A DNA stretch of 29,384 nucleotides from CAZHGD01 sp964531735 (lineage in GTDB: Bacteria; Armatimonadota; UBA10988), in assembly GCA_964531735.1 (NCBI GenBank), contig CAZHGD010000090.1, forward strand, positions 1-29,384, read 5' to 3'. Below the pieces are notes generated by a model. That model worked only from the letters and a program-made list of their open reading frames with translations, searched no databases and was not told the DNA's origin. Of this stretch, positions 14,006-22,385 are shown in pieces (the stretch's first letter is position 1; each line of letters begins with the position of its first letter). Made by a program: the position numbers and the translations under genes.

Positions 14006-15178
14006 ATGCAGACGTACCGTGTCGCGATGGTGGGGTGTGGTCCGCGCGGGTCGCAACAAGCAGCGGCCTACCAGGCGCATCCGCGGACGGCAGTGGTGGC
14101 GCTGTGCGATCTGGACACCGAACGCCTGAACGCACTGGGCGAGGAGTTGGGCGTGGCGGCCCGCTACCTGGACATGCACGCCATGATGCGGCAGGAAGCG
14201 CCCGACATCGTCTGCCTGCCGACCGGCACCGAGTTCCACCACACGCTGTCGCTGGCGGCGCTCGGCCACGGCTGCAACATCGACGTCGAGAAGCCGTTGG
14301 GCGTCGACTGTACCCAGGCCGACGACATTGTCCGCCAGGCACGCCAGATGGGCGTGCGCGCGGTGGTGCACCACCAGACGCGCGTCGGTGCCGCCTACCG
14401 CGCGGTCACCGCCGCCATCGAGGCCGGCCGCATCGGTGAGGTGATCGGCTTCGATGCCAGCGACAAGGGCTACTACGGTGGCTACGGCCTGATGAACATC
14501 GGCACTCACCTGATCACCAACATGGTGGGTCTGGCCGGCCACTGCCGGGCGGTCAGCGCGGTGGCCAACACCGGTGGGGACGCCATCGACCCCGATGACG
14601 CCATCGCGGCGCCGGGCGGCATGGGCACCATCGCCGGCGAGAACCTGCACGCGTTTCTCGAGTTCGACCGCGGCGTGCTCGGCGTGCTGCGGCACCAGCG
14701 CTGGCGCAAAGTGTTCTCCAGCGTCTCGGGTCTGGAGATCCGCGGCAGCGAAGGCCGCATCTGGATGCGCTCGGGCGGCGCGTGGTGTCTGCCCCAACAG
14801 CACTGGACGCCCGAGGTCAACGCCGAATCGTGGCAGCGCCTGCCGTTGGTCCACCATCTTGAGTACGATCCGCAAGGCCCGGCGCACAGCGACGAGCTCT
14901 GGTACGTGGACGAGTACGTCCGCGCGCTGGACGAAGACCGCGCCCACCCGTGCTCGGCGGTGGAAGCGGCGCACACCGTCGAGGTGATGATGGGCGTGCT
15001 CGAATCGGCGGCCTACGGCCGGCGCGTCGAGCTGCCGCAGCCGTTGCGCGACCACCCGCTGTTGCGCTGGCGCCGCGAGCACCAGATGGCGCCGCCGTCG
15101 CCGGTCCACCGCGACTACGGTCCCTGGCTGGCCGCCGAGGACCGCCGGCTGGCCGGCAACACGTTGGCACTGGTATGA
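14006..15178 (+). CDS. Gfo/Idh/MocA family oxidoreductase
   Basis: This 390-residue protein has the Rossmann fingerprint MVGCGPRG at 8-15, EKP at 95-97, and His168 in LMNIGTHLITN as the probable catalytic residue. It is longer than the window's other two members because of a C-terminal tail (MAPPSPVHRDYGPWL). NAD(P)-linked oxidation or reduction of a sugar or related compound is expected; the substrate is not readable. The ATG at 14006 lacks a strong ribosome site, although AAG lies just before it, so the start is only moderately certain. Its TGA overlaps the ATG of the ABC transporter gene (ATGA), which implies coupled translation and hints that it processes something the exporter handles or protects against. 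Confidence 0.92.
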   Translation: MQTYRVAMVGCGPRGSQQAAAYQAHPRTAVVALCDLDTERLNALGEELGVAARYLDMHAMMRQEAPDIVCLPTGTEFHHTLSLAALGHGCNIDVEKPLGVDCTQADDIVRQARQMGVRAVVHHQTRVGAAYRAVTAAIEAGRIGEVIGFDASDKGYYGGYGLMNIGTHLITNMVGLAGHCRAVSAVANTGGDAIDPDDAIAAPGGMGTIAGENLHAFLEFDRGVLGVLRHQRWRKVFSSVSGLEIRGSEGRIWMRSGGAWCLPQQHWTPEVNAESWQRLPLVHHLEYDPQGPAHSDELWYVDEYVRALDEDRAHPCSAVEAAHTVEVMMGVLESAAYGRRVELPQPLRDHPLLRWRREHQMAPPSPVHRDYGPWLAAEDRRLAGNTLALV

Positions 15179-15939
15179 GCGAGCCGCTGCTGCGGGTCTC
15201 GCAACTGACCAAGTGCTACGGGAGCGTCATGGCCGTGCGCGGTCTGTCGTTCGAGGCCCGTGCCGGCTGCATCCATGGCCTGCTCGGACCGAACGGGGCC
15301 GGCAAGACCACCGTGCTGCGCTGCATCGCCGGCATCATCCAACCGACTCACGGGCGGATCGAGATTGCCGGCGCCGACCTGGCGACGGCCGAGTTGGCGG
15401 CCAAACGCGCTTTGGGCTTCGTGCCCGAGGTGCCCAATCCCTACGACCTGCTGACAGTCTGGGAGCACCTCGAGTTCGTGTCGCGGGCGTTCGGGCAGAT
15501 GGATGGCCTGGCCGCCGGCGGCGCCTCGCTGCTGGAGCGGCTTGGCTTGACGGATAAGCGCGACGAGCTGGTGATGACGCTCTCCAAGGGCATGAAGCAG
15601 AAGCTGATGATCGCCTGTGCGCTGGTCCATGACCCGCGCGTGCTGATGCTCGACGAGCCGCTGGTCGGCATCGATCCGCTGGGGCAGCGGGAGGTCAAGG
15701 CGCTCTTGCAGGAGGCCCGGACCGAGGGCCGCGCAGTGCTGATCAGCACGCATATCCTGTCGACGGCTGAGGAGCTGTGCGACGAGGTGCTGATTCTGAA
15801 CCACGGCGACCTGGTGGCCGCCGGCGCGCCGGCAGAGCTGCGGCGGGCGGCCGATCCGGAGCAGCAGCGAACGCTCGAGGACATCTTCGTCGAGCTGACC
15901 TCGCCGGAGGCGACCGATGGCGCTGCTGCTCCGGCTTGA
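15175..15939 (+). CDS. ABC exporter ATP-binding protein
   Basis: This 254-residue protein is a standard single ABC ATPase of the ABC-2/drug-export type. Walker A GPNGAGKT is at 38-45, the signature LSKGMKQ at 136-142, Walker B VLMLDEP at 156-162 and the switch His193 in STHIL. The Q-loop position carries Glu85 in FVPEVPNPYDLL, as often found in exporters of this group. It energises the permease encoded next. Its start ATG is inside the end of the upstream dehydrogenase gene, and its own end overlaps the permease gene by 23 bases, so the three are translated together. The exported substrate is unknown; lipid, antibiotic and peptide exporters share this ATPase type. Confidence 0.93.
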   Translation: MSEPLLRVSQLTKCYGSVMAVRGLSFEARAGCIHGLLGPNGAGKTTVLRCIAGIIQPTHGRIEIAGADLATAELAAKRALGFVPEVPNPYDLLTVWEHLEFVSRAFGQMDGLAAGGASLLERLGLTDKRDELVMTLSKGMKQKLMIACALVHDPRVLMLDEPLVGIDPLGQREVKALLQEARTEGRAVLISTHILSTAEELCDEVLILNHGDLVAAGAPAELRRAADPEQQRTLEDIFVELTSPEATDGAAAPA

Positions 15940-17572
15940 GCTGATCCAGATCAAGAACGGCCTGCGCGGCCTGAGCGGTAACCCCTGGCGGCTCGCCGGC
16001 GGCCTGGTGATCGGCGCTTGCCTCCTGGTCAGCATCGGTGCGCAGCTCCTGCTGCTGGTCCTGCCGGTGCCGCCCGAACCCGAGCTGATGGGCGAGCTGT
16101 TCGGTCAGCGCGGCGATCGGCTGGGGGCGTTCCTGTTCGGGTTCCTGCTGCTGGGCACCTACAACGTGGTCAGTCAGGGCCTGCAGGGCGGCCTGCTCGC
16201 GTTCAGCCCGGCCGAGATGGACGTGCTCTTCGCCGCGCCGCTGCCGCGCCGGACGGTGCTCGCCTACAAGGTCTGCCGCGACCACCTGCGCCTGTTCGGT
16301 TTCACCTGCTTCGTGCTGCTGGTGCTGGCGCCGCAGGCCAAGGTGGCCGGCGCGCAGCACGTACCGGAGATGTGGGCGGTCACCCCGTGGGGCATCTGGC
16401 TCTACCTGGTGCTGTTGAGCAACCTCAGCCACCTGCTCCACGTGGTGCTGACCTACGGCGCCAGCTCGCGGCGGTGGTTGCCGCTCACCGTGCGCGCGGC
16501 GTTCGGCGCGCTGGCGGTCCTGTTGGTGGCGGCCGTGGGCACGCGGCCGACCGGCGCCGACTGGGCGGTCTGGTTGGCCGCGCAGTTCCGCGGCGGGCCG
16601 CTGGCCTGGGCGCTGGGACCGTTGGCGCTGGCCTGGCAGATGCTGATGGTGCCGTTCGACGGCCTGCCACCGGCGGTGGCGACCAAGCTGCTGGGCCTGC
16701 TGGCGCTGGCGGCGGGTTCGCTGTGGGCGCTGGTCCGGCGCCGCGAGAACCTCTACGAGCCGACGCTCGGCACCAGTGCGTTCCGGGCTCAGTACCGCGC
16801 GGCCATGCGCAGTGGCAACTGGCAGGCCGCGCAGGCGCTGCTGCTGCAGCGGCGCAGCGACACCGGCTCGGGTAGGCGGCTGCCGCCCTTCGGGCGCGGC
16901 GCGGGCGTGCTGCTGTGGCGAGTGCTGGCCACCACGCCCGGCGCGCGCGGGCGGCGCCTGCTGCTGGCCGGCGCCATGGCGGTGGCGGTGCCGGCGCTCA
17001 TGGTCGGATTCTGCCGTCAGGTGCAGTTGACCGAGTTCCTCCGCCTGGCGCCGTTCGTCTACGCGTACCTGGCGTTCGTCATGGGCCTGGCGCTGTTCCG
17101 CGTGCAGCAAGGCGAACTGCGGCGCGTCGATCTGCTCCGCCCGCTGCCGCTGCCCGGCTGGGCGGTGCTGCTGGCCCAAGCGTTGCCCGCGGTGGTTGGC
17201 CTGGGCGTCTGGTTCGGCGTCTCACTGACGGCCATGGCCTGGCTGGCGCCCGAAGCCGATCCGCGACTGGTCACCACGGTCGCGCTGGGCCTGCTCGGCT
17301 ATCTCGGCCTGCTGGCCGCGGCGAATCTGCTCGCGGCACTGATCTTCCCCAGCGCGGGCGACCCGCTGCACCAGGCCGTGGGCAACCTCGGCCTGATGCT
17401 CGGCACCTCGCTGCTGGCCACGCCGGGCGTGGTGGTGGGCGCCTGGTGCCGTTGGCAGGGCTGGACCGGGTGTTCGGCGGGCCTGGCGGCGGGGGCGACG
17501 ATGGCCGCTCCCGCCGTGCTGTTGTTCGGACTGGCCGTCTGGGCCTGGCAGCGTTTCGACCCGACCCGTTGA
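15917..17572 (+). CDS. ABC exporter permease (putative exporter family)
   Basis: This 551-residue integral membrane protein has about ten to twelve hydrophobic segments. It resembles the 'putative ABC exporter' family (Pfam ABC_export type): the motif SPAEMDVLFAAPLPRR near residues 95-110, before a helix pair, is characteristic of ABC-2-like exporters that lack the short six-helix layout. A hydrophilic loop of about 90 residues (270-330) separates two membrane halves. The ATG at 15917 has GGAGG six bases upstream, inside the ATPase gene. With the ATPase it forms a two-gene exporter. Its stop lies 4 bases from the stop of convergent fabI, so no terminator fits between them and the two transcripts must overlap at their 3' ends. 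Confidence 0.85.
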   Translation: MALLLRLELIQIKNGLRGLSGNPWRLAGGLVIGACLLVSIGAQLLLLVLPVPPEPELMGELFGQRGDRLGAFLFGFLLLGTYNVVSQGLQGGLLAFSPAEMDVLFAAPLPRRTVLAYKVCRDHLRLFGFTCFVLLVLAPQAKVAGAQHVPEMWAVTPWGIWLYLVLLSNLSHLLHVVLTYGASSRRWLPLTVRAAFGALAVLLVAAVGTRPTGADWAVWLAAQFRGGPLAWALGPLALAWQMLMVPFDGLPPAVATKLLGLLALAAGSLWALVRRRENLYEPTLGTSAFRAQYRAAMRSGNWQAAQALLLQRRSDTGSGRRLPPFGRGAGVLLWRVLATTPGARGRRLLLAGAMAVAVPALMVGFCRQVQLTEFLRLAPFVYAYLAFVMGLALFRVQQGELRRVDLLRPLPLPGWAVLLAQALPAVVGLGVWFGVSLTAMAWLAPEADPRLVTTVALGLLGYLGLLAAANLLAALIFPSAGDPLHQAVGNLGLMLGTSLLATPGVVVGAWCRWQGWTGCSAGLAAGATMAAPAVLLFGLAVWAWQRFDPTR

Positions 17573-17576
17573 CCGG

Positions 17577-18347
17577 CTACCCGGTGGCGATGATGTGGTA
17601 GCCGTTGTCGACGTAGACGACGTCGCCGGTCATGCCGCGGCTCATGTCGCTGGCCAGGAAGACGGCCACATCGGCCACCTCTTCCTGCGTGGTGTTGCGG
17701 CGGAGCGGCGCGATCTCGGCGTGCCGGTTGTACATGGCGCGGAAGTCGCCGATGGCCGCCGCGGCCAGCGTGCGCATCGGGCCCGCGGAGATGGCGTTCA
17801 CGCGAATGCCCTGCGGGCCGAGTTCACTGGCCAGATAGCGGACACACGCCTCGAGCGAGGCCTTGGCTACGCCCATGGCGTTGTAGTGCGGCACCGCGCG
17901 CACCGCGCCGATGTAGCTGAGCGCCAGGATGGACCCGCCGGTGGGCATCAACGGCTCGACCACCTGGGCCAGCGCGGCCAGCGAGAACGCGCTGACTTCC
18001 TGGGCGAGCAGGAAGCCGTCGCGCGAGGTGTCGACAAAGCGCTTGTGCAGGTCCTCGGTCTTGGCGAAGGCGAGCGAATGGACCGCGAAGTCGAGTTGGC
18101 CGAGTTCGCGCTGCAAAGTCTCCTGGAGCCGTCGCAGGGAGTCGTCGTCGCGCACGTCGCACTGGACGACGAGCGGCCGGTGGGTCAACTCCTCGAGCAG
18201 CCGCTCCAGGTGCTCCAGTTCGCGTTCGGCCAGATAGCCGACGGCCAACCGGGCGCCGGCCTGATCGGCGGCCTTGCAGATGGCCCAGGCGGCACTGCGC
18301 TGATTGGCCACATTGCAGATGAGTCCAGACTTGCCTTCGAGCAACAT
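17577..18347 (-). CDS. fabI: Enoyl-[acyl-carrier-protein] reductase FabI
   Basis: This 256-residue protein reduces trans-2-enoyl-ACP with NAD(P)H in the last step of the type II fatty acid elongation cycle. It shows the special FabI form of the SDR fold: GLICNVANQRSAAWAI at the nucleotide site, LSYIGAVRAVPHYN with Tyr145, the Tyr155-x6-Lys162 pair in YNAMGVAKASLEA, and NAISAGPMRTLAA, all close to the classical enzyme. The opening MLLEGKSGLI is also standard. The ATG at 18347 overlaps the TGA of the upstream flavoenzyme by one base (TGATG on the minus strand), so translation is coupled. An AAGG ribosome site lies about eight bases before it. It is cytoplasmic and normally essential unless another reductase is present. 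Confidence 0.96.
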   Translation of the reverse strand: MLLEGKSGLICNVANQRSAAWAICKAADQAGARLAVGYLAERELEHLERLLEELTHRPLVVQCDVRDDDSLRRLQETLQRELGQLDFAVHSLAFAKTEDLHKRFVDTSRDGFLLAQEVSAFSLAALAQVVEPLMPTGGSILALSYIGAVRAVPHYNAMGVAKASLEACVRYLASELGPQGIRVNAISAGPMRTLAAAAIGDFRAMYNRHAEIAPLRRNTTQEEVADVAVFLASDMSRGMTGDVVYVDNGYHIIATG

Positions 18348-19453
18348 CAAGCGCCTTCTTTCTGGTCCTGCCGTCCGGCAAGTTCGGCCATGAGTTCGGC
18401 CACCGGCACGACCCGGTCGACACGCCAAGCGTTGGCTCCGACCGTATAGATGGGGTTCTCTTCCTTGTCGTGATGGCCGCGCGCGGCGAGCAGCCCGTTG
18501 CAGATGCAGAAGGCGCTGCTGGGATTGTCGCGCGCGGCGCATTCGCCGTTGATCATGACGTAGCCCAGGTTGCAGCGCACCGGCCGCGCCTGCGCCAGGT
18601 GGTCGAGCCACATCGGCGACTGCTTGAGGATCCGGAACGGATAGCCGCACGGCGAACCCGGGTTGTGGACGACGGCGATGTCGTCGGCGCCGGCGGCGAC
18701 CACCGCAGCCTTGTAGTCGTCGCTGGCCTCGGACTCCTCGGTCGCCAGGAACCGGGTGCCCATCTGCACGGCCGTCGCGCCGCGCGCCAGCCAGGTGGCG
18801 ATGTCGTCGTTGGTGTAGACGCCACCGGCCACCACCACCGGGAACCCGCCGTGCGCCGCGGCGACGTCGAGCACCGGCGGGAGCAGCAGTTCCAGCGCAT
18901 TCTGCGGGTCGGCCACCTCGTCGACGGTGCGGAAGCCGAGGTGCCCGCCGGCCAACGGCCCTTCGAGCACCACGGCCGCCGGCCGGACGCCCTGGCGCTC
19001 CCAGCGCTTGATGAGGATCTGCAACGCGCGCGCGCTGGAGATGATCGGCACCAGACCGACCTCGCCGGCGCGCGGATGGCCCGCGCAGATGTTGGGCAGA
19101 GTCAGTGGCAGGCCGGCGCCCGAGAAGATGAAGTCGACGCCGCCGTCGAGCGCGCCGAGCACCGAGTCCTCGAAGTCGCGCTGCAAGGCGACCATGACAT
19201 TGATGCCGCACGGGCCGCCGATGGACCGGGTGCGATCGATCTCGAGCGCCGTGGCCTCACGCGTCTTCAGCTTGCGGCCCTCGCGCCGGCTGATCAGCAG
19301 GTCGAGCGCCACCGAGGAGACAATGCCGAGGCCCCCGTTGCGGCCGACCGCCCCCGACAGTCGCGCCTGTGATATCCCTGCGCCCATACCGCCCTGGACA
19401 ATCGGCAGTTCGAACGTCACGTCGCCGATGGCCCACGGCGCCAGCAATGGCAT
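18347..19453 (-). CDS. FMN-dependent nitronate monooxygenase / FabK-like oxidoreductase
   Basis: This 368-residue TIM-barrel flavoprotein is of the nitronate monooxygenase/FabK superfamily. IVQGGMGAGIS (18-28) and GGLGIVSS (40-47) open the barrel, FSGAGLP (110-116) and VVLEGPLAGGHLG with His171 follow, and VVVAGGVYTNDD plus TAVQMGTRFLATEES form the FMN phosphate region. A long C-terminal part with NGECAARDNPSSAFCICNGL is found in the larger subfamily. The ATG at 19453 has an excellent GGAGGA site; an upstream GTG in frame is not supported. It could oxidise nitronates, or act as a second enoyl-ACP reductase; the coupling to fabI (TGATG) favours a fatty-acid-linked role, but this is inference. 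Its promoter probably lies about 190 bases upstream. Confidence 0.88.
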   Translation of the reverse strand: MPLLAPWAIGDVTFELPIVQGGMGAGISQARLSGAVGRNGGLGIVSSVALDLLISRREGRKLKTREATALEIDRTRSIGGPCGINVMVALQRDFEDSVLGALDGGVDFIFSGAGLPLTLPNICAGHPRAGEVGLVPIISSARALQILIKRWERQGVRPAAVVLEGPLAGGHLGFRTVDEVADPQNALELLLPPVLDVAAAHGGFPVVVAGGVYTNDDIATWLARGATAVQMGTRFLATEESEASDDYKAAVVAAGADDIAVVHNPGSPCGYPFRILKQSPMWLDHLAQARPVRCNLGYVMINGECAARDNPSSAFCICNGLLAARGHHDKEENPIYTVGANAWRVDRVVPVAELMAELAGRQDQKEGA

Positions 19454-19811
19454 GTTGCTCCTCCAGAGCAGGCAGACGCCCGGTGCTGCGCGGCGCCACA
19501 ACTGGCCCGTCGAACAGTCGCCTGCCCCTGGTGGGCACTGCCTTGCTGACTAGGTCCTTGACGTGGGCGTGAAGCGCGTGAAGTCTTGGCGGCGGTCGTC
19601 GTCTACCTGGACACGCCGGCGCCTCGGCGCCGACAAGCGATGATTGTAACACACGCCGAGGTGTTTCAACGTGGGCAATTGGCCAGGACACTGGCGGTCC
19701 GCGTGACCACGGCGGTTGCCGGCGCTCGCGATGGGGAAGGAGACCGTCAGGGCGACGCGAACGCCGACGGGCCGACGCCTGCCCGGCTGGCGCTGACGGC
19801 GGAGGAGCAAG
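19454..19811. other. Gene-free stretch between divergent units
   Basis: These 358 bases separate two divergent transcription units. I see a possible minus-strand promoter (19643-19669), a small GC-rich palindrome (7-bp arms, 19617-19623 and 19626-19632, which would fall in the leader of the minus-strand transcript), and a strong GGAGGA ribosome site at 19801 for the plus-strand gene. There is no convincing coding frame and no recognised riboswitch. The region around 19641-19680 is locally AT-rich, fitting a regulatory role. Confidence 0.5.
19643..19669 (-). promoter_or_regulatory. Possible promoter of the flavoenzyme-fabI unit
   Basis: On the minus strand, TTGAAA (19669-19664) precedes TACAAT (19648-19643). 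The -10 box is near consensus, but the spacer is only 15 bases, so the -35 assignment is uncertain. A leader of about 180 bases would follow. Confidence 0.4.
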
Positions 19812-20423
19812 GTGACGGGGGCTCTCACGGCCGATAGTCTGTTCGTGGTGGCCGGGCGAGTGGTCTCGTTCTGCGCCGCCGTGGTGCTGCTGGCAGTGGC
19901 GCGCAACTTCGCGCTGGCCGACCGCGGCGCCACCGTGACCCGCGAGCGCCGCAGCGTCGTGGCCACGGGCACCATGCTGGCGTTCTTCGTCGCCGTCTAC
20001 CTGATCATCCACTACCGGCTGGGCGTGGTGCGCCTGCCCGACGGCCTGCCGGCGGCGGCCACCACCCTCGTCGGCCTGCTGCTGGTCGTCGCTGGTTGCG
20101 TGGTCAACCTGCTCGGACGGTTCTCGCTGGCCGGCAACTGGGCCAACCAGGCCGTGGTCTACCAGCAGCACGCGCTGGTCACCAGCGGCGTCTACGGCTG
20201 GTTGAGGCATCCGCTGTACGCGTCGCTGATCTGGATGTTCGGCGGTGCGGCGCTGGCCTTCCACAACCTGGCGGCCATGCTGGCCACGTTGGTCGTGTAC
20301 GTGCCGGCCATGCACTACCGCGCCGCCCTCGAAGAGGCGCTGCTGGCCGAGCGGTTCGCCGACTACGCCGACTATCGGGCGCGGACCGGCCGCTTTGTGC
20401 CGTGGCGAAGGAGTGCCCCATGA
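19812..20423 (+). CDS. Isoprenylcysteine carboxyl methyltransferase (ICMT)-like membrane protein
   Basis: This 203-residue membrane protein has about four to five helices and ends with the ICMT/PEMT signature: LVTSGVYGWLRHPLYAS (122-138), where RHP-Y binds S-adenosylmethionine, followed by YRAALEEALLAERFADYADYRARTGRFVPW (169-198) with the paired glutamates. Members methylate lipid-linked carboxyls, phospholipid headgroups or other membrane-embedded acceptors; bacterial ones are mostly of unknown substrate. The GTG at 19812 has a strong GGAGGA site. The gene starts a five-gene plus-strand run, and its TGA overlaps the next ATG (ATGA). Next to a radical SAM enzyme and an Lgt-like protein, a lipid or lipoprotein acceptor is the most natural inference. 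Confidence 0.85.
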   Translation: MTGALTADSLFVVAGRVVSFCAAVVLLAVARNFALADRGATVTRERRSVVATGTMLAFFVAVYLIIHYRLGVVRLPDGLPAAATTLVGLLLVVAGCVVNLLGRFSLAGNWANQAVVYQQHALVTSGVYGWLRHPLYASLIWMFGGAALAFHNLAAMLATLVVYVPAMHYRAALEEALLAERFADYADYRARTGRFVPWRRSAP

Positions 20424-20884
20424 CCCCTGACACCGTGCGTGTGCCACGCGACGCCTTCCGTTGCTGCCGCTGGTCCATGGCGGCGCTGATGTGGCTCGGC
20501 GTGCTCACCGGCAGTCTGGTGCCCATTGTGCTCTGCTGGCTGCACATGGTGGTCAGCGCCGTGCTGACCATGCGCGGCTCGCCGGTGCCGCTGCTCTACT
20601 GGCGCACCATCCACCGCTGGCGCCCGTCGCCGTACGAGGAGTTGAGCATCCCGGCGATGCGGTTCAGTCACACGCTGGCCAGCGTGCTGATCGGCGTCCC
20701 GCTGCTCATGGTCGCCCTCGGCACCGGGCCGACCGTGGCGATGGGCTGGGTGTGGCTGAAGGTGATGACGGCCATCAAGACCATCGCGGCGGTCACCGGC
20801 TGCCCCGCGGCGCGCCTGTTTGCCTGTGCCACCTCGCCGGGCAGCACCTGCTGCGCTTTTCTGCGGCGACGCGACCAAGGGTGA
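20420..20884 (+). CDS. Small membrane protein, possibly DUF4395-like
   Basis: This 154-residue protein has three to four hydrophobic stretches (about 20-50, 84-101 and 104-127), a polar segment with Trp and Pro in between (YWRTIHRWRPSPYEE), and a Cys-containing C-terminus: TGCPAARLFACATSPGSTCCAF, with Cys128, Cys136, Cys144 and Cys145. The SPVPLLY and PAMRFSHTLASVL blocks recall DUF4395 proteins, but I am not sure of the family. Four cysteines near the membrane could bind metal or form a thiol relay. The ATG at 20420 has GGAG upstream and overlaps the preceding stop by four bases; a radical SAM gene follows after 4 bases. It may be a partner of that enzyme. Confidence 0.7.
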   Translation: MTPDTVRVPRDAFRCCRWSMAALMWLGVLTGSLVPIVLCWLHMVVSAVLTMRGSPVPLLYWRTIHRWRPSPYEELSIPAMRFSHTLASVLIGVPLLMVALGTGPTVAMGWVWLKVMTAIKTIAAVTGCPAARLFACATSPGSTCCAFLRRRDQG

Positions 20885-20888
20885 ACCG

Positions 20889-22385
20889 ATGACGCTCGCG
20901 GGTCTCCACCCCGAAGTGGTGGAGCAGACCGGCACCATCTGCCCGGCCTGCCTGGCCGCGTCACCCGGTGGCGCGGTCGCCGCGGGCGTGTTCGTCGCCG
21001 GTGAGCTGGTGGTGGCCGCCGGGCGCGTCTGGCTGCGGCGGACGTGCCCGACCCACGGCGAGACGGTCTCGCTCTACGAGGAGGACGCCGAGTTGTGGCG
21101 CGCGCGCTTCGGCTGGGACACGCCGCCGCGCCAGACCGCGCCAGACCAGCCGGGCCACCGCGCTGAGCACCTGGCCGACTACCAGGCCGGCCTGCCCGAG
21201 GGCCATGGGCAGCACACCTGCATCCTGGTCCTGAACGTCACCGACCGCTGCAATCTGGTCTGTCCCACCTGTTACGCCGCCGCCGGTGAAGGACCACGCG
21301 TTGGTGGCGAGCCGTCGTTGACCGAGATCCTGCACGCGGTGCGGACGGCCATCGCGCGCGAGGGCGGGCAGCTCGACGTGCTGATGCTCTCCGGTGGCGA
21401 GCCGACGGTCCGCGGCGACCTGCCGGTGCTGCTCGACCGGCTCGCCGCGCTGCCCATCACGCGGCTGATGCTGAATACCAACGGCCGGCGGCTGGCCACC
21501 GACGACCGCCTCCTGCGCGCGCTGGCCGCGCACCGCCGGCATCTGGAGATCTACCTCCAGTTCGACGGTCTACGCCCGGCCACGTACGAGGCGCTGCGCG
21601 GGGCCGATCTGGCCGCGGAGAAGCGGGCCGCGTTGGCGCGCCTGCAGGACGCCGGGCTCTACACGACGCTGGTCATGACCGTGCAACGCGGCGTCAACGA
21701 GGACGAAGTGGGCGAGGTGGTCCGCGTCGGGCTGGCGCATCCGCGTTGCGCGGGCCTGGCGATCCAGCCGGCCTTCGGCTCCGGGCGGGCCGGGGCCATC
21801 GATCCTTGTGACCGCGTCACGCCGACCGGTGTCATGCGGCGGCTGGCGGCGCAGACCGACGGCCTGCTCGGGCCGGACGACTTCATCCCGCTGCCGTGCA
21901 GCCACCGCGACTGCTGCGACCTGGCCTACCTGGTCCGCGGCGCCGACGACCACTGGGCCTCGGTGGTCTCGCTGGTGGGGCGCGAGGCGCTGCCGCGTTG
22001 GCTGCCGCTGCTGAGCAACACGGTCACCTTCGAGCACCTCTCGGTACCGGTCCTGACCATGCTGCGCGAGGGCCGCGCGCCAGAGCTTGACGGCGCCGAC
22101 TGCGGCCTGAACCAGGCCTGCTGCTGTTCCGGCGGCCTTACGCGGCTGTTCGATGGCTTGCGCCGGCGCGTGCTGAGCACACCAGCGCTGCTGCCGGCCA
22201 TCTCCGAGCGGGCGTTCCGCATCACCTGCAAGATGTTCATGGACGCGCACCGCTTCCACGAGGCGCGACTGCGCCGCTGCTGCGTACATACCAGCACGTT
22301 CGAGCCGTCGCCGCGGCGACACTCGTTCTGCTGGCGCTGGCTGTTTGCCGACGAGTGGGCCGGGCCGCAACAGGAGTCGGTGTGA
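20889..22385 (+). CDS. Radical SAM enzyme, Tes/COG1964-like, with extra cysteine sites
   Basis: This 498-residue enzyme has three parts. Residues 18-60 hold a CPAC pair (Cys18, Cys21) and a TCPTHGE element (Cys53, His56) that look like a rubredoxin-like metal knot. The radical SAM barrel follows, with the [4Fe-4S] motif Cys121-x3-Cys125-x2-Cys128 (CNLVCPTCY), MLSGGEPTVR near residue 175 and an NTNGRRLA strand. The C-terminal third carries clustered cysteines: PCSHRDCC (337, 342, 343), DCGLNQACCC (405, 411-413), 447, CC at 464-465 and 481, enough for auxiliary clusters. This layout matches the COG1964 group, which includes archaeal tetraether synthase. However, the CxxC motif that I recall before the SAM cysteines in archaeal members is replaced by a GLPEGHGQH stretch. 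The ATG at 20889 has AAGGG upstream. The reaction is unknown. Confidence 0.85.
   Translation: MTLAGLHPEVVEQTGTICPACLAASPGGAVAAGVFVAGELVVAAGRVWLRRTCPTHGETVSLYEEDAELWRARFGWDTPPRQTAPDQPGHRAEHLADYQAGLPEGHGQHTCILVLNVTDRCNLVCPTCYAAAGEGPRVGGEPSLTEILHAVRTAIAREGGQLDVLMLSGGEPTVRGDLPVLLDRLAALPITRLMLNTNGRRLATDDRLLRALAAHRRHLEIYLQFDGLRPATYEALRGADLAAEKRAALARLQDAGLYTTLVMTVQRGVNEDEVGEVVRVGLAHPRCAGLAIQPAFGSGRAGAIDPCDRVTPTGVMRRLAAQTDGLLGPDDFIPLPCSHRDCCDLAYLVRGADDHWASVVSLVGREALPRWLPLLSNTVTFEHLSVPVLTMLREGRAPELDGADCGLNQACCCSGGLTRLFDGLRRRVLSTPALLPAISERAFRITCKMFMDAHRFHEARLRRCCVHTSTFEPSPRRHSFCWRWLFADEWAGPQQESV

Noticed and set aside
13883..15109. Upstream extension of the Tat-exported hydrolase frame.
   Set aside because: The extension is antisense to a clear dehydrogenase gene, and the Tat signal, ribosome site and promoter all place the start at 13882.
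17573..17576. Possible terminator between the permease gene and fabI.
   Set aside because: Only four bases separate the two stops; no hairpin fits between them.
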